Shown here in pieces: positions 10,699-22,029 of a DNA stretch of 64,000 nt. The notes below the pieces were generated by a model. It was given only the letters and a program-made list of their open reading frames with translations, was not told the DNA's origin and did not search any database. The position numbers and the translations under genes were made by a program. Position 1 is the first letter of the stretch, and the number at the start of each line of letters is the position of its first letter. The DNA comes from Incurvaria masculella. Taxonomy: Eukaryota > Arthropoda > Insecta > Lepidoptera > Incurvariidae. Location of the stretch: positions 5,213,001-5,277,000 of the forward strand of contig OX335653.1 in assembly GCA_946894095.1 (NCBI GenBank). The letters are read 5' to 3'.

Positions 10699-12138
10699 GA
10701 CTGTTCCGACCCATATAAAGTTGTTTGCACACATAACGCAAAAAGTATTGCACTTTAAGCCACGAATTAATAATAAAAGTTTAATATAGTCATATTACTT
10801 GCAGCGAAAACAATTTCACAATTATTGGTTTTGTTACATTTTTTTTTAAATACGATTTTTATTTAACAGCGCCATCTAACGGTGTAAAACTTCTAATCGG
10901 CAATTACAACGAAACCGATAAACCTGAAATTGTGAATATGTACATACACCGCACCTCTCCTACGTCTCTAAGGTTGAATGTCAGAGAATGCCTCATGGCA
11001 TTAATTCCGCCTTTTTGTGAACCATGCTTGCAGGCTTTCATTTTATTTCATTTCATTACTATGGCTATATTTAATATTTTTGACGAATTCGTGCCTTAAA
11101 GTGCAATAAACCCGTAACATTTTAGACAAGAAAACACTTAAATCGCTGTACTTTGGGCTCTGCCAATCAATTATAAACTACTGTATTCTAGCTTGGGGAA
11201 GTGCAAATAAAACAACTCTAAAACAACTTGAAATCGCTCAGAAAGCAGTGTTGAAGGTAATGTCCAATAGACCAAATATATATTCCAGCAAAATACTTTT
11301 CAAAGAAGCCCAAGTTCTATCGATCAAAAAGATTTATTTGTTAAGGATTTGCTGTTTCTTTCACAGCAAAGGTAAGACATTACTAAAAAGACCTGAGCAC
11401 GACCATAACACCAGGGCAAAACAAAATGCTTACGTTCTACCGACTACCACCTCTCGATTCACTCAAAAATCTATACTTTGGCTCGGAACACGAACTTTTA
11501 GCTATATTGACTCAAAAATCTCTGGAAACCTATCTTTATATGCCTACAAAAAAAAATGTTTCACGATTTTGCTTGATATGTCGGAAGAAAATATTGATGA
11601 GTTTTTTGATATCGAGGTATAATAATGAACTAAATAAACGATACCTAAACACGAACCACAACTCACTCACTTACACACCATTACATACACACATCCCCAC
11701 CTACATATCTTCACTTACTTCATGCCCCTTTCATATATTGTTTCGTTAACCTAACAAAGAATACCTAACTCTTAAAAAATGCTTTTGTAAGACTTAAACA
11801 TACACGAAATAACGCGCGGCCTCTGAAAAACTATTGCAGCCTATAACTACCTAGACGCAGTGCAACACAGTTTATAGTAGAAAAATGTCGGAATCAGCTG
11901 CCTACTACTCAGAATCTATTCTTTTGTAGGCAGCAGTCTTACTTACAGTATTACAATTAAGATTAAATGTTTCGAAGATATGTTATTTTTTAAATATAAG
12001 TATGTTGATCATTATGTTAAAATGTATACTTGATCCTTGCATAGTTTGTAATCTTGAGAATATGTTCGAAGAAATAAATAAATAAATAATACTTTTTGCG
12101 TTGTGTGTAAAAACAACATTGTATGGGTCGGAACATCC
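10699..12138. mobile_element. TTAA-flanked MITE (about 457 bp) carrying a LINE insertion
   Basis: Inverted ends of about 69 bp contain TGTTCCGACCC and CACACATAACGCAAAAAGTA. They are flanked by TTAA on both sides (10695-10698, 12139-12142). The related copy at 13795 has a single intact TTAA at the same place, giving an empty site. TTAA duplication suggests piggyBac-type mobilisation. The right arm is itself split by the LINE at 11109-12087. Confidence 0.75.
11109..12087 (+). mobile_element. 5'-truncated LINE with (AAAT)n tail, inserted in the MITE
   Basis: An open frame from about 11126 to 11622 encodes the C-terminal thumb/tail of a non-LTR reverse transcriptase (YFGLCQSIINYCILAWG, then LEIAQKAVLKVM and DHNTRAKQN). 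A 460-bp 3' UTR ends in (AAAT)n. AATA flanks both ends (11105-11108, 12088-12091), a probable short target duplication. Most of the RT and all of the endonuclease are missing. The thumb motif is typical of jockey/CR1-group elements. Confidence 0.75.
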
Positions 12139-12759
12139 TTAAAGCATGAAAAAGAGGGAAGGTGACATTTACGACGACTGGTCATAGAAATAGTGCAAAA
12201 GTCAACCTAATCCATCATGACACATCGACGATGCGCGCATGCTGTGCCCTTCGACCAAAATGGCGCGTCAAAACGCAATGATAAAGCAGCAAGCAACCCT
12301 GGCTTAAACTGAACACAAAAATTAAAAATTATATGTTGTGTTATAAGTACAATAAAAAATCAAGGTTCAGTCAAAATGTTTAGAGCAAACAACAAAATGT
12401 TTAAATTAAAAAGGCATTGAATTATCGTTTTAAATATGATTACATGCTGCCAATCTTTTTTGTATCTTTTCTATGAAGGTAATGGTCCGAGCTATTAATG
12501 ATTTCACCGGATATTTCTTCAAACCAAGTTCATTCCAAATTTATCATTTTTCAATCCAAATATTTTTTCTTCGACACAATTAGGATAAATGAAAACTTCA
12601 AGTCCAATATACCTAATTCGTTTAAATTTTGTTATTAACCGGAGATTAGGTGCACTTTGCAGAGAAGAAAGGTAATAGCTATGGGTCCGTAGTTGGCCGG
12701 GTCTGATCGATCGCATTTTTTAGGCACGGGCTGAACGTTGGCCGATTCGATTTTGGGTT

Positions 12760-13540
12760 TGGACAGGAGCTTATTCTGGAGCACACTTCTTCAACACCAG
12801 CGCAGGAATACCATCAGGGCCACTCGCCTTCCTGGAGTGTAGGGCGAAGAGCGAAGAGGGCATAGAGACTTCGCACCTAGGAATAAAAGGCGGAATGGAA
12901 CCGCCATCTTCCAGGCGTGAGTTCACCGCAAACAAACCCACGAGAAGGTCGGCCTTATATTTGGTGGAAAAAGCGAGGGATCCGTCAGGCTGCTGCAATG
13001 GTGGAAGTGAAGAGCGGCAGAAATTAGCTTCGACAGATTTGGTGAGGGACTATAATTGACGGCTTCCAGTTGGGTGGCTGATCAACTTCTCGCCAGTTCT
13101 GCCGATATGATCGAACTGCACTCTTGCAATTACTCTCTTAATAGATCAGGAGGCTACGTTGAGGGCCTGTTTCAGCGCCTTTACGTTTGGTTCACGTCGT
13201 GTTCACGCACGGAACCATGCACGGTGGGCCGCGTTCTTAGAGGAACAGGCGACCGCACACTCTGCGTTGAACCATGGCTGACATTTACTACCGAGGGATT
13301 CAGTACAGCTAGGAATAAATTGTTCCATAGCTCCCTGAATCACCTCGGAAATGGCATTAACACAGCTCGACGGATCCATAACGCTGAAACAGAGCTGCCT
13401 CCAAGGGAAGGAGGAGAACTGTTCTCGCATTCCGTCCCAATCAGCCGACTCTTAGTAGTAGGTAGACACCAGACGCGTGTCAGACGCACGTGTCTCAGTC
13501 TGGACTTAGATGAAAAAAAAGCAAAAACAAACATACAGAC
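12760..13540 (-). pseudogene. Jockey-like LINE fragment
   Basis: On the minus strand, 13430-13203 encodes a pre-RT region with PWFNAECAVACSSKNAAHRAW. After a gap, 12998-12771 encodes HSRKASGPDGIPALVLKKCA, the conserved start of the RT domain. Both ends are truncated. The + strand sequence TTTTTTGAAGTCGGTTAA at 13557-13575 is a repeat tail also seen at 4310, so several elements are nested here. Confidence 0.65.
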
Positions 13541-13569
13541 AAATTGAGAACGTCCTCCTTTTTTGAAGT

Positions 13570-14340
13570 CGGTTAATAATGGATACGGTACATCCATACT
13601 GACGACAATTCAAAGGCGGTCCACTTTTAAAAAAAAACTCACACACCTATAATTTTACATGCGCACCAAACTTTACTACGTAAAGGGTAACAGAGCAGAA
13701 CAAAGCTGTACGGAAATATACCATGCGAAAACGTGACAAATAGATTTATCTAATCGTGGAAGAATAGAACGAGACAAAATTTCTGTAAGACTAAATTATT
13801 TAAAGCATGAAAAAGAGGGAAGGTAACATGTGCGACGACTGGTCATAGAATTAGTGCAAAAGTCAACCTAATCCATCATGACACATCAACGATGTGCGCA
13901 TGCTCTACCCTTCGACCAGAATGGCGCGTCAAAACTGAATGATAAAGCAGGCAGGGTTGCCAAAACTGCACACAAAAATAATATATTGTATTGTACGTAC
14001 AATAAAAGATGAAGGTTCCCATTCAGTAAACATGTTTAGAGCCAGCAATTTAATTAGTTTAATAAGTTCATTAAATTTCATTAGTTTAATCCAGTAGTTT
14101 AATAACGCATTGAATAATCTTTTTACATTTGATTACATGCTGAATTTTTTTTTTGTAGACACACATTGCTTTTCTATTAAGGTAATGATCCGAGCTATCA
14201 ACGATTTAAAGGATATATTCGGGCAGGTATGTTGCAACACGCATTGAATAATCTTTTCGGGAGTTTGCAAGCAGGAAAATGAAAAAATATTTATGGATTA
14301 GCTCTTCAAACCAAGTTCCAATCCAAAATATTGTATTGTA
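13570..14340 (-). mobile_element. Second fragment of the THAP/P-like transposon
   Basis: It begins ATGGATACGGTACATCCATA and aligns through the same internal blocks (CATGAAAAAGAGGGAAGGT, GACACATCAACGATG, GGCGCGTCAAAAC). It preserves the uninterrupted ATTATTTAAAGCATG site near 13795 that is split by a MITE in the copy at 10.7 kb. The left terminus is lost in LINE-derived DNA. Confidence 0.6.
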
Positions 14341-15297
14341 AAATATTTTTATTTATTTTTGTATGCATTTTTTGCAACCCAGCCATTTTCACTTTCATTT
14401 TTCATTTAGTTTTGACGCGCCCATTGAGGTGATACCTCCATGGAAGTGATACATACATTTATGAGAACTTTTGACGGGTTTCGTTTTAAAGGCTCATATA
14501 AAGATTAAAATATTTCGAAAACACCACATTCCATCGAATGGTTATATCAACATACCGGACCCTATTGTTAATTAATAAATAATTTTTAATTTATATAATA
14601 AAAAAGAAAAAAATATTAATATTAATATTATTAATATTAATTTTTAACTATAATAAAAGGGAAATATTTATCTTCGGAAAAAATAAAATTTTATTGACAC
14701 CAACACTAGGGATTATTATGTTTAGCGGGCGTATGTTAGAAGAAATGTTTTGATTACGAGTCTATTGTAATGGGCTTTTTTCTTTGTAACCAATATAATT
14801 TTTTTACCTTTTGTCAAGGGGTAGGTAAACAATTATTTTTTTTGTTAAGTTTCTTAATTTTTCTTAATGTATTTTTTTTTACGTCGATGCACCTCTAACG
14901 GTTTCGCACGATATCGAACGAAAAGGCGGGTGTGAAGGGAGGGGAGGCCAACGTTCCGGTGGGATTGTTCTCATCGTCGGCTTGGCTTGTTCTTCTCGTT
15001 CGGCATCGGCATTTTCGCATAACGGTGCGTGCGGCAAAACCGAAATCAGGGATATTGGTTTTTGTACAATTTCAGAAAACGAAGTATGTCACGTCTTCTT
15101 ATACCTATTAAAAAATATTTTATTCTTGCCAAGTTTACATTTTATATCTTATTTAACTTAGATGAAAAAGGAATGGATAGGGGACTAAATAAATTTTACG
15201 GTCCGTCAAAAGTAAGCTCAGTCAGCCGATATGCTCTCAGTCGGTGTCAGACGTCAGTGATGAATTCAGTTGGGCGAGATTTCAAAGTATCAACAAA

Positions 15298-15372
15298 ATG
15301 TCGTCTTGTGTTGTTGAAAAATATGGAAATAACGCCATAAAGGACAACAAGAGCAATGGAATCACATTCCAC
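15298..15372 (+). pseudogene. THAP-domain first exon of a P-like transposase (degenerate)
   Basis: From ATG at 15298 the frame reads MSSCVV...NGITFH, the classical start of a THAP zinc finger (Cys within the first residues, ITFH later), ending at a donor-like GTATAAGT. The second zinc-binding Cys expected four residues after the first is missing (VVEKYGN). The finger is therefore broken. Confidence 0.55.
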
Positions 15373-15614
15373 GTATAAGTGCAAGCATATTCAGTATATT
15401 TTTAGTTTAGTTGACCTGAAACCTTTTATGTGTTGTAAAGGCGCAAACAGGGTTGGCACAAGCAAACTTAAATTGTCAGTTCGATTTTTATTTTTATTTT
15501 CATTTCAGTATTATATATTGAACTAAATTTTATTTTAAAAACAAGTACGGCTGCCAAAAAACAATAGTCTACGTACTGTTTATTATTTTTTATAATGTCG
15601 TTTAGGATGTTTGT

Positions 15615-15940
15615 ATGATATGTCTTAGTTCTGAGGCTGTGATAAAAAGGTACATCCTTGAAAATGGTCAAAATTTTACATGTGACAGACAGCTCGTTTC
15701 CATAAAGATTAAAATTCTCAAGTCGTTTCTTGGCTCAAATGTCCTTTTGTCATTGAATGAGTATTCATTCCTTCAACCTGCTACATTTAATCATAGACTC
15801 CATCTTCTTAGGGCTATTATCGAAAAATATGTAAATGTAAAACTTTATCATATACATAAAACCAATCCGGGGATTAAAGCCGCGACAAAACGACAAAAGC
15901 GTAATAAACTAAACCTATTTGAAGGAAATAAAAAAAAAAT
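15615..15940 (+). pseudogene. C-terminal fragment of a P/THAP9-type transposase
   Basis: The frame contains FNHRLHLLRAIIEKYVNVKL, HIHKTNP and RQKRNKLNLFEG. This matches the NHR...LI..I.EKY-N-RL...R-K-NKL--F-G pattern that closes many insect THAP/P-type transposases. Only about 240 nt separate it from the THAP exon, so most of the RNase H-like catalytic domain is missing. The lysine-rich extension after 15940 is probably not coding. Confidence 0.6.
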
Positions 15941-16919
15941 TAAAAAGAAAGAACTTAGTGGTTTATCAAAATACCATCACACATTTACGGCGAACGGCAG
16001 TAATCATCAACAGGTTTTACATAACACTGTACTGACTATTATTTGGACTATTTTTTAGCATCTAAAACGCATTGAACGAAATTTTTAAATGCATAAAATG
16101 CAAACATGGACAATTCAAGAATAATCAATATTATTTGTTTTGCAATGTTTGACCCATACTTGCAATACATTAATGATTACCTCTTTGTGTTTATTTTATT
16201 TTATGATTTCAATATTTACAAATTGTGTATATTCGACTTTATTAATTTATCCTTAATATCGATGATTTTTACTCAGAATAAAGATGGTTTAATGAATGAT
16301 TCCATTAATATTTTTTTCATTTTCCCGCTTGCAAATTCGCGAAAAGATTATTTGATGCCTTGTTAACTATACAATCATGGTACTACTTGTTTTGACCACT
16401 ATCACTAAATAGGAACCTTAATATTTTAATGCACAATACAATATATTGTTATTTATTTTCGTGATAATTTTTGGCAACCCTGCCGTTTTCACTTTCATTT
16501 TTCATTTAGTTTTGACGCGCCATTCTGCTCAAAGGGCTTAGGATGCGCGCATCATTGATGTGTCATGATGGATTAGGATGAATTTTGCACTATATCTACG
16601 ACCAGATGTCACAAATGTCACCATCCCTTTTTCTCACGCTATAACTAATTCAATTTAAGGAAATTGTTGTCTCATTTCATTCTTCCGCGATTAGATGAAT
16701 CTATTTGTCACTTTTGCGCATGATGCATTTCCTTATACCTTTGTCCTGCTCTTTTACCCTTTACGTATTAGAGTTTGGTGTGCATGTAAAAGTATAGGTG
16801 TGTAAGTTTTTTTAAAAATAGGAACGCTTTTGAACTATCATCAGTATGGAGGTACCGTATCCATTCTTTTTCATCTAAGTTATTTAAACAGTTCAATGGT
16901 TCGAAATCCTTTTAAACCT

Positions 16920-17060
16920 TCGCTAGGGCTAGATAGATGGTGTAGATGATAGGGTAAAGCCCGCGCGGGTTGGTACCATCGAATTGAATGAAAATATGTT
17001 CAAAGAGGCAATTAAAATCGTCCGTGTCTTCCATTCAGTTCAGTCATCGAGGTAGTTCAA
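16920..17060 (+). mobile_element. SINE body fragment
   Basis: Contains AGCCCGCGCGGGTTGGTACC and CGTCCGTGTCTTCCATTCAG. No head. Confidence 0.55.
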
Positions 17061-17718
17061 TGTAGCTATTAGTAAACATAACTGATCAAAGAAAGGAGCT
17101 TAGATGAAAAATAATCTTCTTCTTCTTCTTTTTCACAAAGGGAAAGGGAGTGATTCGTTGCGTAGCGCGCCAGCAACGAGACCCGTTGTCTGTCGCCGCG
17201 TCTTAAGGCTCCAACTGAGTGCAGCGTAAAATCGGTGATGGGTGTTCAGAAAAAATAGGGCAGGGCACGGCTAGTCAGGAATCATCCAATAGCTTTCATT
17301 CTCACGATGTCGCTAGGTACAGCAAGATCATTTACGACGCGCTATGGTCGTTCGACGCGCCAGAGAGGTGCAAATATTTCAGAGGTGGCGAATTAATTCA
17401 GATCTGATAAATGTTATATTACACTTAATGAGGTTGGTATTTTATTAAACCACCATCGGTTCATGATTACATACCGATTGAAGAGTTTTATTTATTAATA
17501 CTGATTTTTATGTTTTATTAGTTTTTTTAATGTTAGGATAAATAAAACAATATTAAAGACATATTAAACAATATTATATGTGTGGAGAGGTGATAAGGTG
17601 GGTCAGGTCTTGAGATCTGTACTTAACGGCAACAAACATCATCTTGAGGTCATCTTAAAAATGAATATAAAATGTTATGTATAGAATACGGGTTGCTCTT
17701 TTAAATTCACACGCGACA

Positions 17719-17908
17719 GCAGGGGTGATATTGGAGGCAATATTAAGCACCTTTAATTTTAAACTTGCCTAAAATAAAAATTAACGCAGTTCAAACACAC
17801 TTCATTAAAGTTATTTGACAAAATCATATGTAGGTAGTGTTATTTTTATATTTCAGAAAAAAATAAAATTTGAAGGTGCATAAAATTGCCTCCAGAATCA
17901 CCCCCTGC
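17719..17908. repeat. 190-bp MITE with terminal inverted repeats
   Basis: GCAGGGGTGATATTGGAGGC and the imperfect complement ending CCCCCTGC bound an AT-rich centre. The arms extend about 45 bp. Confidence 0.65.
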
Positions 17909-18122
17909 GGTGGTTTATGCATTCGAAAGAATGATCTGCATAAGAGTAAGAAACTTGTATTATTTTACATAGATCTAGGAAACTCTAGTTATACGCTTGG
18001 GCCAACCTAAATATTCAAACAAACATGAATTGGCAAATTTTATTTTAGCAAAATGATTTTAATAAAATACAATAATCATAATTAAAATAAAAAAAACGAT
18101 TTACATCATATACAATAAATTT

Positions 18123-18205
18123 TTAGGGTTCCGTACTCAAAGGGTGAAAACGGAACCCTATTACTAAGCCTCCGCTGTCCGTCCGTCCGTCCGTCCGTCC
18201 ATAAA
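18123..18205 (-). repeat. Truncated interspersed repeat
   Basis: TTAGGGTTCCGTACTCAAAG through the (GTCC)n tract only. Confidence 0.65.
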
Positions 18206-18869
18206 TACAGATTCGAGCATTGCAGCTGCAATATCAAAAAAAATCCTAACTTTCGGTTTCAATGTATTTTCAATGACGATCAAAAATAACCGTAACTGAA
18301 GTCTCATGTAACACATTGGTCGGCATCTGATTGACTTCAGAGCTTCCTAGTTACATCCACTATCGTCTAAATGCAGGTGTTCATACTAATTATGAGCACC
18401 TGCATTTCGGCAAAAGGGCCACGGCGGCATAGATTTATATAATAGGGCGGGTGATATATAAAACATTGTAATTACTTTAACGCTGCGTGGTTAACAATTT
18501 GATGTTTGTTTTAATGTACTTATTTTTTGGACGGATGGATAGACTAACGAAGGGACTAAACGAAGGAAAAATAATGTAACTTAACAAAACAAAGATGCAT
18601 GTAAATATCTACGAAATAACCTTTTATGAAAACACGTCTTACAAAATATGTTTGATGTGGCACTCAAATATCTCAGCGCGCTCGTCATTTCAAAACATAT
18701 GGCAGCCCTGGAGAAACAAACAATACTGCGCGGCTAATTGAATTTCATCTTTCCGCGCAGAGTGCTGAGCTTAATTTGGCGTAAATATTCTTGAGGTATC
18801 TGGAGTTTTATTGCTGCCGGCAAACAACTGCGAAAGGCCTGCACTTTGTGTGAAGGTGGCCATCTAGTA

Positions 18870-19430
18870 TGAAGTAATTTTTTTTTTATGTTAAGCGCGG
18901 CATATGGCGAACGCCAGGACCTAAAGGTGCCCGACGACGCCCATGGGTTTTCGAACATTCAGGGGGGCTGCGAAAACCATGCCGGCCGGCCAGGTGCTTC
19001 TTCACACCACGTTTGAAGGACCCCAGGTCGTAATTTGGGGGAAATACCTCGGAAGGGAGTTCATTCCATTGTTTACCGACCCTATAGATAAAGGATCTAG
19101 AGGATCGGTGAGTTCTTATTTTTGGAATGTCGACTGTGAATTTGTGCATTTTCTCCCTGTTCCGCGTTGACCGAAGGTAGAAAGGGGACGGAGGAACAGC
19201 GTTATGCAGCTCCGACGAGCATTCTCCATGGTAAAGACGATAGAAGACAGAGAGAGACCCTACATCCCTTCTATTATTAGTATTATCTTTGGTGGGAAAG
19301 ATGAAGCCACCCGTCTCATGTAGGTGTTTACCACAATCTGTACCTCGTAACTCGTAAGTAACTCGGCCGAGATGCAAGTGCCAAAACAGGTTGCGGGTGG
19401 CGGCGGCTAGTCATATCCGCTATAATTTAA
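18870..19430 (-). pseudogene. LINE 3'-end fragment (RT C-terminal region)
   Basis: A 163-residue minus-strand frame reads RRDVGSLSVFYRLYHGECSS, then FIYRVGKQWNELPSEVFPP and LGSFKRGVKKHLAG. This is the widely conserved C-terminus of a lepidopteran non-LTR element. The sequence after the stop matches the tails at 2066-2345, 3780-3860, 38530-38600 and 52380-52470. Confidence 0.75.
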
Positions 19431-19589
19431 TATACCTGGCTTCAATATTTTTAAATTGGTTAAAGTAATAACATAATAGTCATTCCTTAAACATATTATG
19501 TCAAGTAAAGCGACATTTTTATGCTATTCTAATAATAGTATTCATAACTATAGCATGAAACTATGTTTGAAGCGACAATGATTTTTTTT

Positions 19590-20110
19590 TCGTGTTTCAC
19601 ATCCAGTTCAGTGTGATTATAAAGGGAAGGTTCTGGCATTGCACCTAATTCTTTCGAGAATGTGGTGTATTGGGCTAATATCATAACGGCAGTTGTATGG
19701 TATTAGCCATCATAGTCAGGTTGCTTAAAAAAACTGGGAGGAGCGAATGGGTAACGAAAGAATGACGAAACAAATTTACAGAGCAGAATAATCCATGGTA
19801 AAATCCAAAACTGTAGGTTTTTATAAATATATTGAACATTTTATAATAAATTTAAAACACATTGAAAAAATAAATGATTAAGAAAAAATTTTTTTTAGTT
19901 TGTTGGCGTTAAAATAAAAAAAGATTAAAACTTTTAACGAATCCTAATAATCAAATTACTATTATTGCATAAATTATTTCCAAATGTTTTTACTTTATTG
20001 ACTAATAATATGAGTTTTATAAAATCCCCTTTTCCTATTAGGTGGTAGGGTTAAGCCCATCCCGGTCGATACCATAGCATTGGATGAAAAGTTGGAAATA
20101 ATTTCTACCT
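19590..20110 (+). mobile_element. SINE fragments
   Basis: 19590-19735 carries the 3' body with GGGCTAATATCATAACGGCA. 20030-20105 carries TTAGGTGGTAGGGTTAAGCC. They are separate remnants with AT-rich DNA between. Confidence 0.5.
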
Positions 20111-20681
20111 ATAGATACCGCCGGGGAATTGGCAGAATAAATGGCTGGGTAAAATTATAAAAAAATCTACTTAAATTTTATTTCGGTCATTTAAAATGAA
20201 TCCGAGCCTTTTTATCTTGAGGCGGACCAGACTGGCATTTCCCAAATATTTTCGTTTGTTGCCCATTGTTGATGTTAAACGCTGAAAAAAAAATTGTCAG
20301 TCGTGACTGCCGCCTCTACCACAAAATGCCTCTACTGTCCTCTATATTTGTTTCATACAAAAAATATACAACAAAAAAAAACTTGTTTCTTACTTACTAA
20401 ATAAGAAGAATACAGGTAAATCAAGGTATTCCCGAAAGGATAAGTTCGTAAGATGTGTATTTTTGGAGTTATTTGAAGAAATATCACCGCAAAAACTGAG
20501 AGAATAACTAGCACAGAAACCACGTGCGTAGAGCCCAACGTCCGGGGCGGCACTAATCGGCAGAGATCAGAAAACAAACGATAAAGGCGACCTCCGTACG
20601 CACTGTTTTTGCATTAGGGTCCATTATTGAATGCGCTTCAGAATCGATTTTGCAGTTTGATGGCGAGCGCGAGGAAGCAAG

Positions 20682-20779
20682 ACCTACAAGACGACTTCGC
20701 ACTTTTTTAAAAGACATTCAGTTGACTTAAACGGAAATATAGTCTATCTGCTACCACGCCGCTGGCGTGTTTTCTCATT
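20682..20779 (+). repeat. DIRS inverted terminal repeat, left copy
   Basis: 98 bp beginning ACCTACAAGACGACTTCGCA. Perfect inverted match to 27733-27830. Confidence 0.9.
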
Positions 20780-20842
20780 ATTTTTAGAGAATTCTTACCA
20801 ACTCAAAACTTTGCTGGGTTTTGGGAGGGAGGGAACTCATAT

Positions 20843-20874
20843 CTTCATTCTTCAGATATTATATAACCAGGTAG
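20843..20874. repeat. DIRS internal complementary region
   Basis: 32 bp (CTTCATTCTTCAGATATTAT onward) pair with the ITR extension at 27839-27870 with a single mismatch. Position just inside the 3' ITR fits the DIRS layout. Confidence 0.8.
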
Positions 20875-21016
20875 AATTTCAGAGCGATTTCAAAGTTTTG
20901 CTCTTCCTGCATTGATTAACACATCATGGTAATGAAATTAAGATGATATAGGTTTTAAAAAAAAAATTACTTTAAGTTAAGTTAACCCAGTCGTTTTCTA
21001 ACTTTTTTTATAAATG

Positions 21017-22028
21017 TTACACACGTTTTTCTACGTGGTGGGAAGTAAGCAAACGGATTTTGCAAAGCTTCCTTTGTCTAATGATTCTATTGTAAAAGCG
21101 AGCAAAGGTGCTGGATGAGTCTGTCCAGCCCGCTGTACTCGTATTTCGTATGGTCGCCCAGTCGACCCCGGGGCGCGGCGCGTCGCACTGCCGAGGTGGA
21201 TGCGTGGCGTGTACTATGCCCCCTGAAGGTGGGTACGTCCACACCGCTATCTGCCAATACGACTTTGATCCATCTACTGATGGACTGTGTGGTAGCGGCT
21301 CTGTGTGGTGCTTTGTATGTCACTAGGAGCTTACCTGTACCTCCAGTTCTCTTAGTTTTTGTAACCGAAATTCTTATATATTCTTTGAGACCAGTAGCAG
21401 GGCATATTCTTATATTATCCTATACCCTCCTAGGGTAAGGTGAGCACGGGTTGGTCCAAGCCTAGGCGGACGTTTTAATAGTGTCTGAAATAATTATTTT
21501 TATGCCAATATCTGTAATTGATATATTTTTCAATTGTATGAGGGAAAGGGTTTGAACCCTATGACCGGTATATAATACTAGTAAAATTGTTAGATTTTTT
21601 ATTTTTTATATATACTTTTTCTAGACTTCGATTTGTATTTGGAAACCACTCTGCGATGTGGTTTGATACTTGCTGAGGGTTCACATATAAGTATATTTGG
21701 ATCCTTAAGGTTTTAATTTGAATGCTCCTTAAGCAGGCGTTTTACCCATTTGTCAAATACAATATTATTGCTTAAAACAGTGACAGGTCAGATAGATCGG
21801 TGGCTGTTTAAAGATCCATAGGAACACCCCTTAATAAATGTTTTACTTAAAAAACTTAAAACAAGTTGCTTTGACGATAAAAAATACGTTAGGATCTTCA
21901 TAGTCACTAACTTGCCACCAGAGCTTAAGTGAAACGTTATATTGCTTTACCGTACTGACAGATAGTGAAGCTAACATCAAGGTCAGCGCGTCTAGTGGGA
22001 ACCCACATCGGATGAAAGTCTGCTGCAA
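21017..22028 (-). pseudogene. DIRS tyrosine recombinase remnant
   Basis: The N-terminal core-binding part at 21843-22028 reads GFPLDALTLMLASLSVSTVK. The catalytic part at 21087-21323 has HRAATTQSISRWIK and HSTRHAS, and after a frameshift AGWTDSSSTFARFYNR. The Arg...His-x-x-Arg...Tyr set of tyrosine recombinases is therefore recognisable, including the nucleophilic Tyr. The 500-bp middle is degraded. Confidence 0.75.
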
Positions 22029-22029
22029 A

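Larger units (their letters stand above)
10091..12700 (-). mobile_element. Fragment of the THAP/P-like transposon, interrupted by a SINE and a MITE
   Basis: TTAGATGAAAAAGAATGGAT at 10092 is the terminal repeat of the 15157-16879 family. The following sequence matches the reverse complement of that element's right end. It is broken by a 5S-headed SINE (10205-10578) and by a TTAA-flanked MITE (10699-12138), then resumes to about 12700. No far terminus is recognisable. Confidence 0.6.
15157..16879 (+). mobile_element. 1.72-kb THAP/P-like DNA transposon with 8-bp target duplication
   Basis: The ends are inverted repeats starting CTTAGATGAAAAAG and continuing AATGGATA. The element is flanked by a perfect 8-bp duplication TTATTTAA (15149-15156 and 16880-16887). 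Inside, in the + direction, lie a THAP-like first exon (15298-15372) and the C-terminal part of a P/THAP9-type transposase (15615-15940). The catalytic middle is absent, so this is an internally deleted copy. Its right-hand 480 bp recurs, with insertions, at 10091-12700 and 13570-14340. Confidence 0.78.
17061..18869. other. Intergenic stretch, mostly AT-rich
   Basis: Apart from the MITE at 17719-17908 and the truncated repeat at 18123-18205 I see no gene. A GC-richer patch at 17160-17400 has no recognisable product. Confidence 0.4.

Noticed and set aside
14420..14460. GAGGTGATACCTCCATGG as another footprint
   Set aside because: The flanking bases do not form an 8-bp duplication at the expected positions; only a 7-bp repeat in an awkward register.
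17101..17150. CTTAGATGAAAAAT...CTTTTTCA as another footprint
   Set aside because: The possible duplication (GAAAGGAG against GAAAGGGAG) is imperfect and lies in a purine-rich tract.
21087..21326. Tyrosine recombinase motif that could be read as a phage or bacterial integrase
   Set aside because: It lies in order behind RT/RNase H, between DIRS-type inverted repeats, in a eukaryotic context.
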